Origin: an uncultured Christensenella sp.
Lineage (GTDB): Bacteria; Bacillota; Clostridia; Christensenellales; UBA1242
NCBI GenBank assembly: GCA_910586385.1
Contig: CAJUGX010000002.1
Span: 124,001 to 188,000, forward strand
Length of the DNA: 64,000 nucleotides
Reading direction: 5' to 3'
Shown here: positions 17,209 to 24,662 of the stretch, in pieces
Numbering within the stretch: position 1 is the first letter of the stretch
Layout: each line of letters starts with the position of its first letter
Notes under the pieces: generated by a model
Database searches by the model: none
What the model saw: the letters and a program-made list of their open reading frames with translations, nothing else
Told to the model about the DNA's origin: nothing
Made by a program: the position numbers and the translations under genes

Positions 17209-17236
17209 AGACATCACAAATCGTGGTGTCTTTTTT
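17209..17236 (+). terminator. Terminator of the pilin-like gene
   Basis: GACATCAC pairs with GTGGTGTC around AAATC, followed by TTTTTT. Confidence 0.85.
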
Positions 17237-17437
17237 GTTGCCCCCCGAAAAACTTACAAAAAGAAAAAGAGGAAATCCTTTTGCCTCTTTTCTCATTTTT
17301 TTCTTTTCCTGCTTTACTTCGCCAGATAGTCGCGACAAATCGCATAGCATTATGTGTTTCATCGTGATTTCATTTGGTCGCTTAGCGAGAAAACCAAATT
17401 GTTACGCGATACTTTTCGCTTAAGCTAAAATGAGCCA
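17237..17437. other. Gene-free stretch with several inverted repeats
   Basis: About 200 bases with no credible gene. AAAGAGG/CCTCTTT (around 17266-17290) is followed by a T-rich tract and may terminate transcription. ATTTGGT/ACCAAAT (about 17369-17400) encloses CGC-TTA-GCG. Short CGC-rich repeats continue to the prfA stop. It may be the prfA 3' end structure or a relic; no known RNA family is recognised. Confidence 0.35.
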
Positions 17438-18505
17438 TCATTGCAGGTTTTCGAGCATCTCTGTGCGTTCTTTCAAAATCATTGCATCAATGAATTCGTC
17501 AAGATTTCCAGCAAGCACACCATTCAAGTCATATGACGACAAGTTTGTTCTGTGGTCTGTCACTCTGCCTTGAGGATAGTTGTAGGTACGGATTCTCTCA
17601 TTTCTGTTTCCGCGTCCAACCTGATTTTTTCTGTTTGCATCATATTCGCTGTTGCGTTGCTCTTCATAATAGTCAAAGATTTTCGCTTTCAAGATTGCCA
17701 TAGCTTTCTCTTTGTTTTTAAGCTGTGATCTTTCATCCTGACAAGTGACCACAATGTTGAGTGGCAAATATGTCATACGAATTGCAGTTTCAACCTTGTT
17801 GACATTTTGTCCACCCGCACCGCCTGAATGGTAGACATCGATACGCAAATCTTTGTCCAAGATTTCAATATCAATATCTTCAACTTCTGGCAAACACGCA
17901 ACTGTCGATGTTGAAGTGTGGATTCTTCCTTGGCTTTCTGTCTCTGGCACTCTTTGAACTCTATGTACACCACTCTCATATTTCATACGAGAATATGCAC
18001 CTTTGCCTTTCACAAGAAGTGTCGCCTCTTTGATTCCGCCAATCTCAGTCTCAGACATCTCGATGTATTCCACTTTCCAGCGCTTTTTTTCTGCATAATG
18101 GCTGTACATTCTGCAAAGTTCCAAACAGAATAGTGCAGATTCTTCACCACCCGCTGCTGAGCGGATTTCGATGATGGCGTTGCTGTCATCATTTTCATCC
18201 TTTGGCAAAAGCAAAATCTTAAGTTCTTCGGCTTTCTCTTCGATTTTCTTCTTCAAATCTTCAATCTCTGCTTGGAAGAGTTCTCTCATCTCAGCGTCTG
18301 TTTCACTCTTCAAATCTGCTTCACAACTCTCAAAGTTGTCAACCAGAGTCTTAAGTTCGACATGAGCATTTGCCACATCTTCAAGCATGCTTCTTTCTTT
18401 AACCAATTTTTTCCATTCTCTGTTGTCTGCAATGATTTCAGGACGAGAAATAAGGTCAGTCAATTCATCAAACCTACCCCTTGATTTCTCAGTCTTTTCC
18501 AACAT
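17438..18505 (-). CDS. prfA: Peptide chain release factor 1
   Basis: 355 residues, the usual RF1 length. It has G-G-A-G-G-Q-N-V-N-K with the catalytic GGQ, and V-P-E-T-E-S-Q-G-R-I-H-T-S upstream of it. RF1 releases peptides at UAA and UAG. ATG 18505 (M-L-E-K) has AGG upstream and matches the family N-terminus; a GTG at 18526 lies inside the upstream gene. It begins 4 bases after the stop of the DUF1385-PrmC gene, whose enzyme methylates the Gln of this GGQ. Confidence 0.95.
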   Translation of the reverse strand: MLEKTEKSRGRFDELTDLISRPEIIADNREWKKLVKERSMLEDVANAHVELKTLVDNFESCEADLKSETDAEMRELFQAEIEDLKKKIEEKAEELKILLLPKDENDDSNAIIEIRSAAGGEESALFCLELCRMYSHYAEKKRWKVEYIEMSETEIGGIKEATLLVKGKGAYSRMKYESGVHRVQRVPETESQGRIHTSTSTVACLPEVEDIDIEILDKDLRIDVYHSGGAGGQNVNKVETAIRMTYLPLNIVVTCQDERSQLKNKEKAMAILKAKIFDYYEEQRNSEYDANRKNQVGRGNRNERIRTYNYPQGRVTDHRTNLSSYDLNGVLAGNLDEFIDAMILKERTEMLENLQ

Positions 18506-18509
18506 TTCT

Positions 18510-20240
18510 TTACCTATATTTTCCACTTACGATCCTTTCAATTTTGTTATAGTCTTTTGTTGTTTTGATTTCTTCAAATCCACTCTCTTTGAGAAGTTTT
18601 CTCACATCACCAGCCTGACCTTTGCCCACCTCAAAAAATATCATTCCATTTGAGTTGAGTCTCTTGCCAGCCTTTGAGATAATTTCTCGATAAAAATCAA
18701 GTCCATCTTCACCACCATCAAGAGCAAGCAATGGGTCGCACTCTCTGACATTTTTGTCGAGTTTTTCAATCTCTGATGATGGAATATATGGCGGATTCGA
18801 AACGATTATATCAAATCTTCGCTTTCTTTTCAAGTCTTGAAACAGATTTGAATGCAAAAATTCAATCTTTACATCATTTTTCTTTGCGTTTTGCTCAGCC
18901 ACAGCAAGTGCCATTTTGCTTACATCAATTGCAGTGACCTTTGCATCACAGTTTTTGGCAACGGCAATGGCGATTGCACCAGAACCCGTCCCAAGGTCAA
19001 GAATTGTACAGTTTTTGAAATTCTTTTGTGCTTTCAAGACTTGCTCGACCAAGAGTTCTGTCTCCATGCGTGGCGTCAAAACCTTTTTATTTACATCAAA
19101 GCGAAGTCCATAAAATTCAGTAAAACCAAAAATATTGTCAACACTCTCTCCCTTTGCACGCCTTTCTGTCGCTTTCATAATATCTTCATATTGTTTGTCT
19201 GAAACAAATGGGACGAGTTTGATTTCTGCTCTGTTTTTGCCCAGCACGGTCGCAATAATCCATTCCGCATCACTCTTGTCAGTCACACCTGCCACTGCCA
19301 ATTTGTTTTTGACCTCAGTCAAGACAACTGAAAATGACTTTTTATTTTCGTCTTCCATAAACTCTCTTCCTTTTTGAAGCATACTCATCTCTTGTTTTGC
19401 AATTGACACTGTCTCAAAGTGTGTCCTTGTCGGCTTTTCATAGACAAGACAACTCGTCAACCACTTGAGAGGACTCAAGAACCTTACATTTTCGACCACA
19501 CTCAAAATCTCAAAGCAAATCATTGTTGAAAGCAAAAAGACCGCAATATGAAAGAGAAGGTTGAAAAATATGCCAAATCCTCCGCCAATCAATGTTATCA
19601 CAATTATATCAGAAAGAAAAACAAAAATCAGATAATTGCAGAAATTTGAGCAACCCATTTCGCCAAGCCACCACATCTTCATCCAATTTGTAAAAGCCCC
19701 TTTCTTTGTATCCTTTGGCACACCTTTTTTTTGCAAATCCAATTCTGCCGCTCTGTTGAACCTAAACATATCCAACACCCCATGCAAAAATCTTAGGCAG
19801 AGCAAAATCACATAAAATACAATCACCTTGCAAGCAAGGATGACAAGATTTCTCAGCATCCTGTCACCACGATAGTCCACCAAGAGATAACCAATCTGGT
19901 TTGGCACAAAGCCAAGCAGAAGTTCAGACGCGCCAATTCCCAGAGCCACCACCAAAATCAACATAACGATTTTCTTTGTATAATATTTTTTCAAGTCTTT
20001 CACTTTAGCCATTCCGAAAGCAAGATCAAAACTTGCAATAAGCGAAGAGAAAAACAGCGCAAGTCCGCAGAAAAAATATTGCAATCCCCTCACAAAAGGG
20101 AAATGCCAAAAGATCACCTTGTTTTTCTTTTTGAAACTTTTCAGTTTTTTTTGCCCGGTTTTGTCAGTGACAGCCACCACTTGTTTTTCATCACAGGACA
20201 AGATCACCCCATTTGGCGAAGGAAAAATAATTGTTTTCAT
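18510..20240 (-). CDS. prmC: Fusion of DUF1385 membrane protein and PrmC (release factor glutamine methyltransferase)
   Basis: 576 residues in one uninterrupted frame. Residues 1 to about 290 form a DUF1385 (YqhQ-like) membrane domain: F-P-F-V-R-G-L-Q-Y near residue 50, then about five hydrophobic segments. From about residue 300 a complete PrmC follows: an N-terminal helical domain, then the methyltransferase with D-L-G-T-G-S-G-A and the active-site N-P-P-Y. Each half has its normal length. In many Firmicutes these are separate neighbouring genes between rpmE and prfA, so this looks like a fusion of neighbours that would tether PrmC to the membrane. No Shine-Dalgarno or clear promoter precedes ATG 20240. 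Confidence 0.88.
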   Translation of the reverse strand: MKTIIFPSPNGVILSCDEKQVVAVTDKTGQKKLKSFKKKNKVIFWHFPFVRGLQYFFCGLALFFSSLIASFDLAFGMAKVKDLKKYYTKKIVMLILVVALGIGASELLLGFVPNQIGYLLVDYRGDRMLRNLVILACKVIVFYVILLCLRFLHGVLDMFRFNRAAELDLQKKGVPKDTKKGAFTNWMKMWWLGEMGCSNFCNYLIFVFLSDIIVITLIGGGFGIFFNLLFHIAVFLLSTMICFEILSVVENVRFLSPLKWLTSCLVYEKPTRTHFETVSIAKQEMSMLQKGREFMEDENKKSFSVVLTEVKNKLAVAGVTDKSDAEWIIATVLGKNRAEIKLVPFVSDKQYEDIMKATERRAKGESVDNIFGFTEFYGLRFDVNKKVLTPRMETELLVEQVLKAQKNFKNCTILDLGTGSGAIAIAVAKNCDAKVTAIDVSKMALAVAEQNAKKNDVKIEFLHSNLFQDLKRKRRFDIIVSNPPYIPSSEIEKLDKNVRECDPLLALDGGEDGLDFYREIISKAGKRLNSNGMIFFEVGKGQAGDVRKLLKESGFEEIKTTKDYNKIERIVSGKYR

Positions 20241-20276
20241 AGCATATTTATTGACATATACGCAGAAAAATATATC

Positions 20277-20305
20277 TTGACATATTTGCGGTTTGGTGAT
20301 ATAAT
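20277..20305 (+). promoter_or_regulatory. Consensus promoter of the 252-residue unknown gene
   Basis: TTGACA (20277-20282), 17-bp spacer, TATAAT (20300-20305): a full match to the sigma-A consensus. AAAGGAGG follows before the ATG. Confidence 0.85.
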
Positions 20306-20330
20306 TCACCTATAGACAAAGGAGGTTTTT

Positions 20331-21089
20331 ATGCCAGAAATTAAATTTACGGCGTTTGAATTGAAAATGTTCGATCAAGGTCTTATAAACGAAAATGGAA
20401 AAATTGTCAAAGGTGCCTTCAAAGATTGCAATTATTATCTCTTTGATGAAGGCTTAGACAAAAAAGGAGATCGCATTATTGCCGTTGGACCTTTGGCTGA
20501 CAGCAAAAAGAAATCAACATTCAATGTTGTTATCCCAAAGAGCCAAATTGATTTCTTTATGAATCCACACAGCCTCTTCCAAGAAAGTCCTATGGAGCTC
20601 ACCATTCTCACAACCGCAATCAGCACGGCAATGTATCCTATCTTCAATTACATTCGTGCAACATCTGCAGATTTCACTCAAGATATTTACAAATTGGAAA
20701 ATACTGTGACAAAAGGAAAACTTGCAGCAGGCGAGCTTACACTTCGTGAGAGAAAAGAATTCACAGCAAAGTACTTTGCAGAGGAAGAAAACTTTTTTGA
20801 TACTCCTAAGGAAATCTATGATGAGTTCAAAAAACTGCCTACAGAATTCTTGTTGCAAAAAGATGTGTTACCTCTGATGAGAAGAGAATTGTTTACTCAT
20901 ATTGGGATTGATTCAATCAACTTCGAAACCCCAGAAGCCGTCGTTTCTTTGAGAGCAGTGACAACTCAAACTGTCCTCAACCTCATAGATATCATGCAAG
21001 AGAAGCCAGAACTTGTACAACCTTCAAAAACTTTTGAAGGTGGACTCAGAGAGTTTGATGCATCAATGGAAAAAGTTGGTTCAAAATAA
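20331..21089 (+). CDS. Unknown soluble protein, 252 residues
   Basis: No signal peptide, no membrane segment and no motif I recognise. The first 85 residues look beta-rich; the rest looks helical and charged. The gene is inserted, in opposite orientation, between prmC and rpmE, which are neighbours in many Firmicutes. A full-consensus promoter, an AAAGGAGG ribosome site and a strong terminator suggest high expression. In this it resembles the unknown 1712- and 880-residue proteins of the window. Confidence 0.75.
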   Translation: MPEIKFTAFELKMFDQGLINENGKIVKGAFKDCNYYLFDEGLDKKGDRIIAVGPLADSKKKSTFNVVIPKSQIDFFMNPHSLFQESPMELTILTTAISTAMYPIFNYIRATSADFTQDIYKLENTVTKGKLAAGELTLRERKEFTAKYFAEEENFFDTPKEIYDEFKKLPTEFLLQKDVLPLMRRELFTHIGIDSINFETPEAVVSLRAVTTQTVLNLIDIMQEKPELVQPSKTFEGGLREFDASMEKVGSK

Positions 21090-21104
21090 ATCATCTATCA
21101 AAAC

Positions 21105-21142
21105 AAAATGTGCTTGAAAAAACCAAGCACATTTTTTGTTTT
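21105..21142 (+). terminator. Terminator of the 252-residue gene
   Basis: AATGTGCTTG pairs with CAAGCACATT, followed by TTTTTTG. Confidence 0.85.
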
Positions 21143-21154
21143 CAATATCAAACA

Positions 21155-21183
21155 TAAAAAAAAGACGGGCTCTTTCGACCGTC
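21155..21183 (-). terminator. Terminator of rpmE
   Basis: Minus strand: GACGG and CCGTC form a short stem followed by a run of eight T. It lies 25 bases past the rpmE stop. Confidence 0.7.
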
Positions 21184-21208
21184 ATTTTTTATCAAAATTT
21201 GCTTAATC

Positions 21209-21412
21209 TTACAGATTGTATTTCTTTTTGAAGTTTTCAACTGTTCCGCTTGCGTCAACAACCTTCTTCTTCCCTGTGTAGAATGGGTGGCATTTGTTGC
21301 AAATATCAATTTTGAGTGTGTCGCCCTTTACACAAGAACCAGTTTTGAAGGTATTTCCACATGCACATACAACAGTTACTTCATGATAATCTGGATGTAT
21401 TTCTTTTTGCAT
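21209..21412 (-). CDS. rpmE: 50S ribosomal protein L31, zinc type
   Basis: 67 residues. The N-terminus M-Q-K-E-I-H-P and the Cys pattern C-A-C ... C-N-K-C-H show the zinc-binding form. AAAAGGAG precedes the ATG. It lies 23 bases after rpsR and ends at its own terminator, so it is probably the last gene of the rpsF-ssb-rpsR unit. Its place next to prmC-prfA fits the Firmicutes order. Confidence 0.95.
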   Translation of the reverse strand: MQKEIHPDYHEVTVVCACGNTFKTGSCVKGDTLKIDICNKCHPFYTGKKKVVDASGTVENFKKKYNL

Positions 21413-21435
21413 TTCAATAATCTCCTTTTATAAAA

Positions 21436-21699
21436 CTAATCTCCAACATAAGGAAGAAGTGCCATATTTCTTGCTCTCTTGATAGCATTTGAAAGTTCTC
21501 TTTGATGGTAAGAGCAAACACCTGTTTGGCGTCTTGGCAAAATTTTACCTTTTTCTGTGATGTATTTTCTGATTTTTGCTACATCTTTGTAGTCAATTGT
21601 CTTTTCTCCAGCAACGCAGAAAGCACAAACTTTCTTCTTTGCAGGCTTACGAAACTTTTTGACAACTTTTTCTTCAGTCTTTACTGCTACTTCGCTCAT
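21436..21699 (-). CDS. rpsR: 30S ribosomal protein S18
   Basis: 87 residues. A basic N-terminal extension of about 20 residues precedes the S18 core, which holds D-Y-K-D, then R-R-Q-T-G, Q-R-E-L and I-K-R-A-R. S18 pairs with S6 in the platform of the small subunit. AAAGGAG precedes the ATG. Third gene of rpsF-ssb-rpsR. Confidence 0.96.
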   Translation of the reverse strand: MSEVAVKTEEKVVKKFRKPAKKKVCAFCVAGEKTIDYKDVAKIRKYITEKGKILPRRQTGVCSYHQRELSNAIKRARNMALLPYVGD

Positions 21700-21785
21700 T
21701 TTCGTCTCCTTTTGGCACCGTGTGCCTTTTCATTTATAAATTGAGGGTTATCTTTTTCCCTCTAAAAACACACCTTGTGTGTTAG
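21700..21785 (-). promoter_or_regulatory. Chain of hairpins between ssb and rpsR
   Basis: On the minus strand ACACAC/GTGTGT with a T run overlaps the ssb stop, then GAGGG/CCCTC, then GGCAC/GTGCC just before the rpsR ribosome site. The first may act as a partial terminator or RNA-processing site. Confidence 0.45.
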
Positions 21786-22207
21786 AATGGAAGGCTGTCG
21801 TCGTCGATTTCTTCAAGTTCGGCAGTAGGTTTGTTTGAAGAACCTCTGTTTTCACTTGGAGTGTATGAAGAACCTTCGTTTTCACCGCCAACTCTTGCTC
21901 CAACAAACTCAACTTCATCAGCAATGATGTCAGTTGAAGTTCTCTTTGAGCCGTCTGCTGCGTCATAAGTAGAAATTTGGATTCTGCCAACGATTCCGCA
22001 TTTAGAACCTTTCTTCAAATATTTGTGGCAGTTTTCACCAGGAATCCCCCAAACTGTGATGTTGAAGAAGTCTGCATCTCTTTCTCCGTCTTGATTTGCA
22101 AATCTTCTTTGCACTGCAAGACCGAAACGGCAAACTGACTTTCCGCCATTTGTTGTTTGAAGTTCTGGATCTCTTGTCAAATTTCCAATTAACATAACTT
22201 TATTCAT
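21782..22207 (-). CDS. ssb: Single-stranded DNA-binding protein
   Basis: 141 residues. It opens M-N-K-V-M-L-I-G-N-L-T-R-D-P-E, the SSB signature, and ends in the acidic tail D-D-D-S-L-P-F that recruits repair proteins. AAGGAG 7 bases before ATG 22207 fixes the start; a further 22 codons of open frame upstream are the repeat-bearing leader, not protein. Middle gene of rpsF-ssb-rpsR. Confidence 0.96.
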   Translation of the reverse strand: MNKVMLIGNLTRDPELQTTNGGKSVCRFGLAVQRRFANQDGERDADFFNITVWGIPGENCHKYLKKGSKCGIVGRIQISTYDAADGSKRTSTDIIADEVEFVGARVGGENEGSSYTPSENRGSSNKPTAELEEIDDDSLPF

Positions 22208-22287
22208 AATTTTCTCCTTGGGTGCCCGCGGCACACCTTCTACTGGGTCAATGACACTTTCTATTGTGTCCATGACACCTTTTTGTT
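22208..22287 (-). repeat. Three tandem imperfect repeats in the rpsF-ssb spacer
   Basis: On the minus strand three units of about 21-22 bases each begin G-T-G-T: GTGTCATGGACAC, GTGTCATTGACCC and GTGTGCCGCGGGCACC, with A-R-T-A-G-A-A between them. The first and third are self-complementary and can form hairpins before the ssb ribosome site. Confidence 0.55.
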
Positions 22288-22569
22288 TTACTTACGAACA
22301 AACATATGACGGCAAATTCCGTCTGTGATGTTCATAAGTTTGCCCATTGCATCAACTTCTGTTGGATCCATGTTCATGTTGAAAATAACATAAAATCCTT
22401 CGTTTTTGAAGTTGATTGGATAAGCAAGTTTCTTCATGCCAATCTTCTCGATGCCTTCAAGGTTTCCGTTGTGAGATTCAACATATGCTTTGAATTTTGC
22501 AATGAGTTGCTCTCTTTTCTCTTCAGAAACATCGCTTTCAACGATAAACATAAGCTCGTACTTATTCAT
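22288..22569 (-). CDS. rpsF: 30S ribosomal protein S6
   Basis: 93 residues. It starts M-N-K-Y-E-L-M-F and has the family pattern with K-K-L-A-Y-P-I. AAGGAGG before ATG 22569 sets the start. First gene of the operon. The leader (22570-22645) contains a GC-rich hairpin that could bind the S6:S18 complex, as known for rpsF leaders, but the typical CCG loop is not evident. Confidence 0.95.
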   Translation of the reverse strand: MNKYELMFIVESDVSEEKREQLIAKFKAYVESHNGNLEGIEKIGMKKLAYPINFKNEGFYVIFNMNMDPTEVDAMGKLMNITDGICRHMFVRK

Positions 22570-22648
22570 CTTTTTACCTCCTTTTGGACTAATGGCCCTC
22601 CTGCTAAACCGCAAAAGAGCAAGGACAGCTTTCTTTTACTGCACATAT

Positions 22649-22677
22649 AAAATAACATAAATATATATCATTGTCAA
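22649..22677 (-). promoter_or_regulatory. Promoter of rpsF-ssb-rpsR
   Basis: Minus strand: TTGACA (22672-22677), 17-bp spacer, TATTTT (22649-22654). Confidence 0.65.
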
Positions 22678-22718
22678 GCGTTTGAAGAAGTGTTTCCAGC
22701 ACAAAATTGTGAATTTAT

Positions 22719-22925
22719 TTAATCATCAAAGTAACTTAAACTGACATTAAAATAATTTGTATATTTCTTAAGCATTTGAAAACCAAGATCTATTTTATCC
22801 GTTTCGTATTTTGCTATAGTGGATTTGTCAATCTTCAACTCTTCAGCAAGTTTAACTTGAGTAAGCCCCCTTTCCATTCTTAATGATTTAATTCTCTTTC
22901 CAAAAGTTTCTTTAATTTTTAATCA
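22719..22925 (-). pseudogene. XRE-family regulator with a one-base frameshift at its N-terminus
   Basis: An open frame of 65 codons (stop at 22719-22721) encodes a clear XRE helix-turn-helix: G-L-T-Q-V-K-L-A-E-E-L, then K-S-T-I-A-K-Y-E. It has no ATG at the expected place. ATG at 22925 is out of frame by one base; removing one A from the A5 run just after it gives M-I-K-I-K-E-T-F-G-K-R-I. So it is frameshifted, a sequencing error in the A run, or it starts at ATT 22916. A TACAAT lies just upstream. Confidence 0.6.
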
Positions 22926-22938
22926 TATTGTATAACAC

Positions 22939-22963
22939 AAAAAAAGAGGCAGTTGCCTCTTAT
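22939..22963 (-). terminator. Terminator of the 176-residue gene
   Basis: Minus strand: AAGAGGCA, AC, TGCCTCTT, then TTTTT. Confidence 0.85.
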
Positions 22964-22975
22964 TTTTTATTACCC

Positions 22976-23506
22976 TTAAACTCTTCCTCCATCACTGCCA
23001 CGTTGAACAGAATTCTTTTGAGATATTCTTGCTGGAATAGTCACCTTTCCATAAAGAGGGTTTGCCCCTCCTGAGACAGTCACGCAATTTTTAGAAAACC
23101 ACATTGACTTCCCATCAGGAAACATGTCGATTGGCACTCCACAATTTTCTGCCAACTCTTTGAGGAGTTTGCATGGCTCTTGTGGATTTTTTGGAAGAGA
23201 TACCTCTCTGCCTGACAATGTTCCCAAAAGTTTTCTTGGTTTGTGATATGTGCTGATTAAAAAATCACCATTGTGAAACTCTGCAATTTCATCGAGTTTT
23301 TCCTCCAACGCATTTTGAAATTTTTCAATGTGATTTTCTCTCATTGCACACAAATTTCTCTTCATGTCATCTGCAAATGTAGGATTTATGAAAAGAGCAT
23401 TTCCAGAATAAACACCAACAGTGTTGTACACTGCGATATCCCAATTTTCTCTGATTATGTCTGCCCACCACTTTGCTGCCAGTCTTGAACTTTCATATTT
23501 TGCCAT
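22976..23506 (-). CDS. Unknown protein, member of a tandem paralogous pair
   Basis: 176 residues. Near the start it has A-A-K-W-W-A-D-I-I, similar to E-Y-W-A-E-Q-I in the gene just upstream. Its later part (A-E-N-C-G-V-P-I-D then W-F-S-K-N) resembles A-R-Q-C-G-V-I-H-D and W-F-K-K-G in that gene. The two are likely diverged duplicates. No known domain is recognised. AAGGAGAG before ATG 23506 sets the start. It lies 16 bases after its paralogue, in one operon. Confidence 0.75.
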   Translation of the reverse strand: MAKYESSRLAAKWWADIIRENWDIAVYNTVGVYSGNALFINPTFADDMKRNLCAMRENHIEKFQNALEEKLDEIAEFHNGDFLISTYHKPRKLLGTLSGREVSLPKNPQEPCKLLKELAENCGVPIDMFPDGKSMWFSKNCVTVSGGANPLYGKVTIPARISQKNSVQRGSDGGRV

Positions 23507-23522
23507 TTCTCTCTCCTTAATC

Positions 23523-24041
23523 TTATTGCTTTTTGCTTCTGCCAACAGATGCTTGTTTTTCGTCATAGTAAGTGACCAATCCTTTTGCGTTTGGGTCAAA
23601 TCTAAGTTCAACCCTCCCCGGTGTCACAAACATCTCAACACCTTTCTTAAACCAACTATTTTCATCGTGTATGACACCACACTGCCTAGCGATGATTGCA
23701 AGTTTCATGCCGGCACCATCTTTGTCAGTGTAAAGATAACAACATTTTCTTTCTGAAACCTCTTTGACAATCTCCTTAAAAAGCGTTTGTTTAAACATGT
23801 CAAGTTGACTTTGAGTTGGAGAATGTCTCCTGAGTTCTTCCAAAAAATATTCCTTCAAATCTGGATATTCTGCTTTCAAAGCAGCCAAAACAATCGGATT
23901 TCTCTTTGCAAAAAATTCCTCTGCAACTTTCACTTTCCCATCAATATTTTTGTTGTTTTTGAGCACTTCAAAATCGATTTGTTCTGCCCAATATTCCACC
24001 GCTTCCCTTGCCGCTTTTCTTATGCTGTTTTCATTTTCCAA
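23523..24041 (-). CDS. Unknown protein, upstream member of the paralogous pair (TTG start)
   Basis: 172 residues. The frame is continuous with the GNAT remnant upstream, but a promoter and a terminator lie between them and GGGAG sits 7 bases before TTG 24041, so this is a separate gene. Helical N-terminus (A-R-E-A-V-E-Y-W-A), then an alpha/beta part with R-Q-C-G-V and F-V-T-P-G-R-V-E-L. No known family recognised. Confidence 0.65.
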   Translation of the reverse strand: MENENSIRKAAREAVEYWAEQIDFEVLKNNKNIDGKVKVAEEFFAKRNPIVLAALKAEYPDLKEYFLEELRRHSPTQSQLDMFKQTLFKEIVKEVSERKCCYLYTDKDGAGMKLAIIARQCGVIHDENSWFKKGVEMFVTPGRVELRFDPNAKGLVTYYDEKQASVGRSKKQ

Positions 24042-24069
24042 CTTTTTTCTCCCTCTCTTTTCGCTTTGT

Positions 24070-24098
24070 ATATTAACACACAACAAAGGACAAGTCAA
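24070..24098 (-). promoter_or_regulatory. Promoter of the paralogous pair
   Basis: Minus strand: TTGACT (24093-24098), 17-bp spacer, TAATAT (24070-24075). Confidence 0.75.
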
Positions 24099-24107
24099 TA
24101 CCAAAGT

Positions 24108-24140
24108 CAACAAAAAAAAGAAGGATTTGCCACCTTCTTT
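24108..24140 (-). terminator. Terminator of the GNAT gene
   Basis: Minus strand: GAAGG/CCTTC stem followed by eight T. It lies inside a frame that stays open from GNAT into the next gene. Confidence 0.65.
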
Positions 24141-24173
24141 TTCTACTTCTCTTTGTTTTTTTGTCACGCCTGA

Positions 24174-24601
24174 TTTCAAATTTAATTGATACAATTTTTG
24201 TATCCTTGGATCTTCATGATAAGTGTCAATTTCTGAAACAAATTTCCAACCAAATTTTTCATAAAGACCGTTGTGGCTTGTATACAAAAACATTTCATCA
24301 AATGGAAGGTTCTTCTTTGCTTCACGCTCCACATTTTTGAGAAGTTCTCTTCCAAATCCTTTCCCTCTGTGTTGTTCATCAATATAAACATTCGCAAGCC
24401 ATGGATAAATGTCTGGTCTTGCTTTCAAATCACCCAAGGTGAATTCAAACATACCAATTATTTTGCCGTCCAAAAACAACCCATATGTTTGTGGCAAACG
24501 TTTCTTCTGTAGAGATTTTTCCAAATAACATCTTACAGATTCGAGGGTATACCCATCTCCCCCCCCCACCACTCAAACATCCAGTTTGTCATAATTTTCA
24601 T
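24174..24601 (-). pseudogene. GNAT acetyltransferase, out of frame at a G9 tract
   Basis: The coding potential is a GNAT N-acetyltransferase of about 145 residues: V-Y-I-D-E-Q-H-R-G-K-G-F-G-R-E-L is the acetyl-CoA-binding motif, and N-G-L-Y-E-K-F-G-W-K follows. The natural start (ATG 24601, 24592 or 24580, giving N-W-M-F-E-W-W) is split from the body by nine G on the minus strand (24559-24567); seven or ten would restore the frame. The 3' end also lacks a stop before the terminator. It is either phase-variable, a decaying gene or an assembly error. Confidence 0.7.
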
Positions 24602-24662
24602 GTTTTCTTCATCAATTTTGGTGATTTATTTAAATTTTAAGCCTTTCATTTTCTCTCGCTCT

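Noticed and set aside
22570..22645. S6:S18-binding autoregulatory leader of rpsF
   Set aside because: A hairpin is possible, but the typical CCG-containing loop could not be placed, so it is mentioned only in the rpsF entry.
23523..24601. A single fusion of GNAT with the 172-residue unknown protein
   Set aside because: A terminator hairpin, a TTGACT-17-TAATAT promoter and a separate ribosome site lie in the join, so the open frame is accidental.
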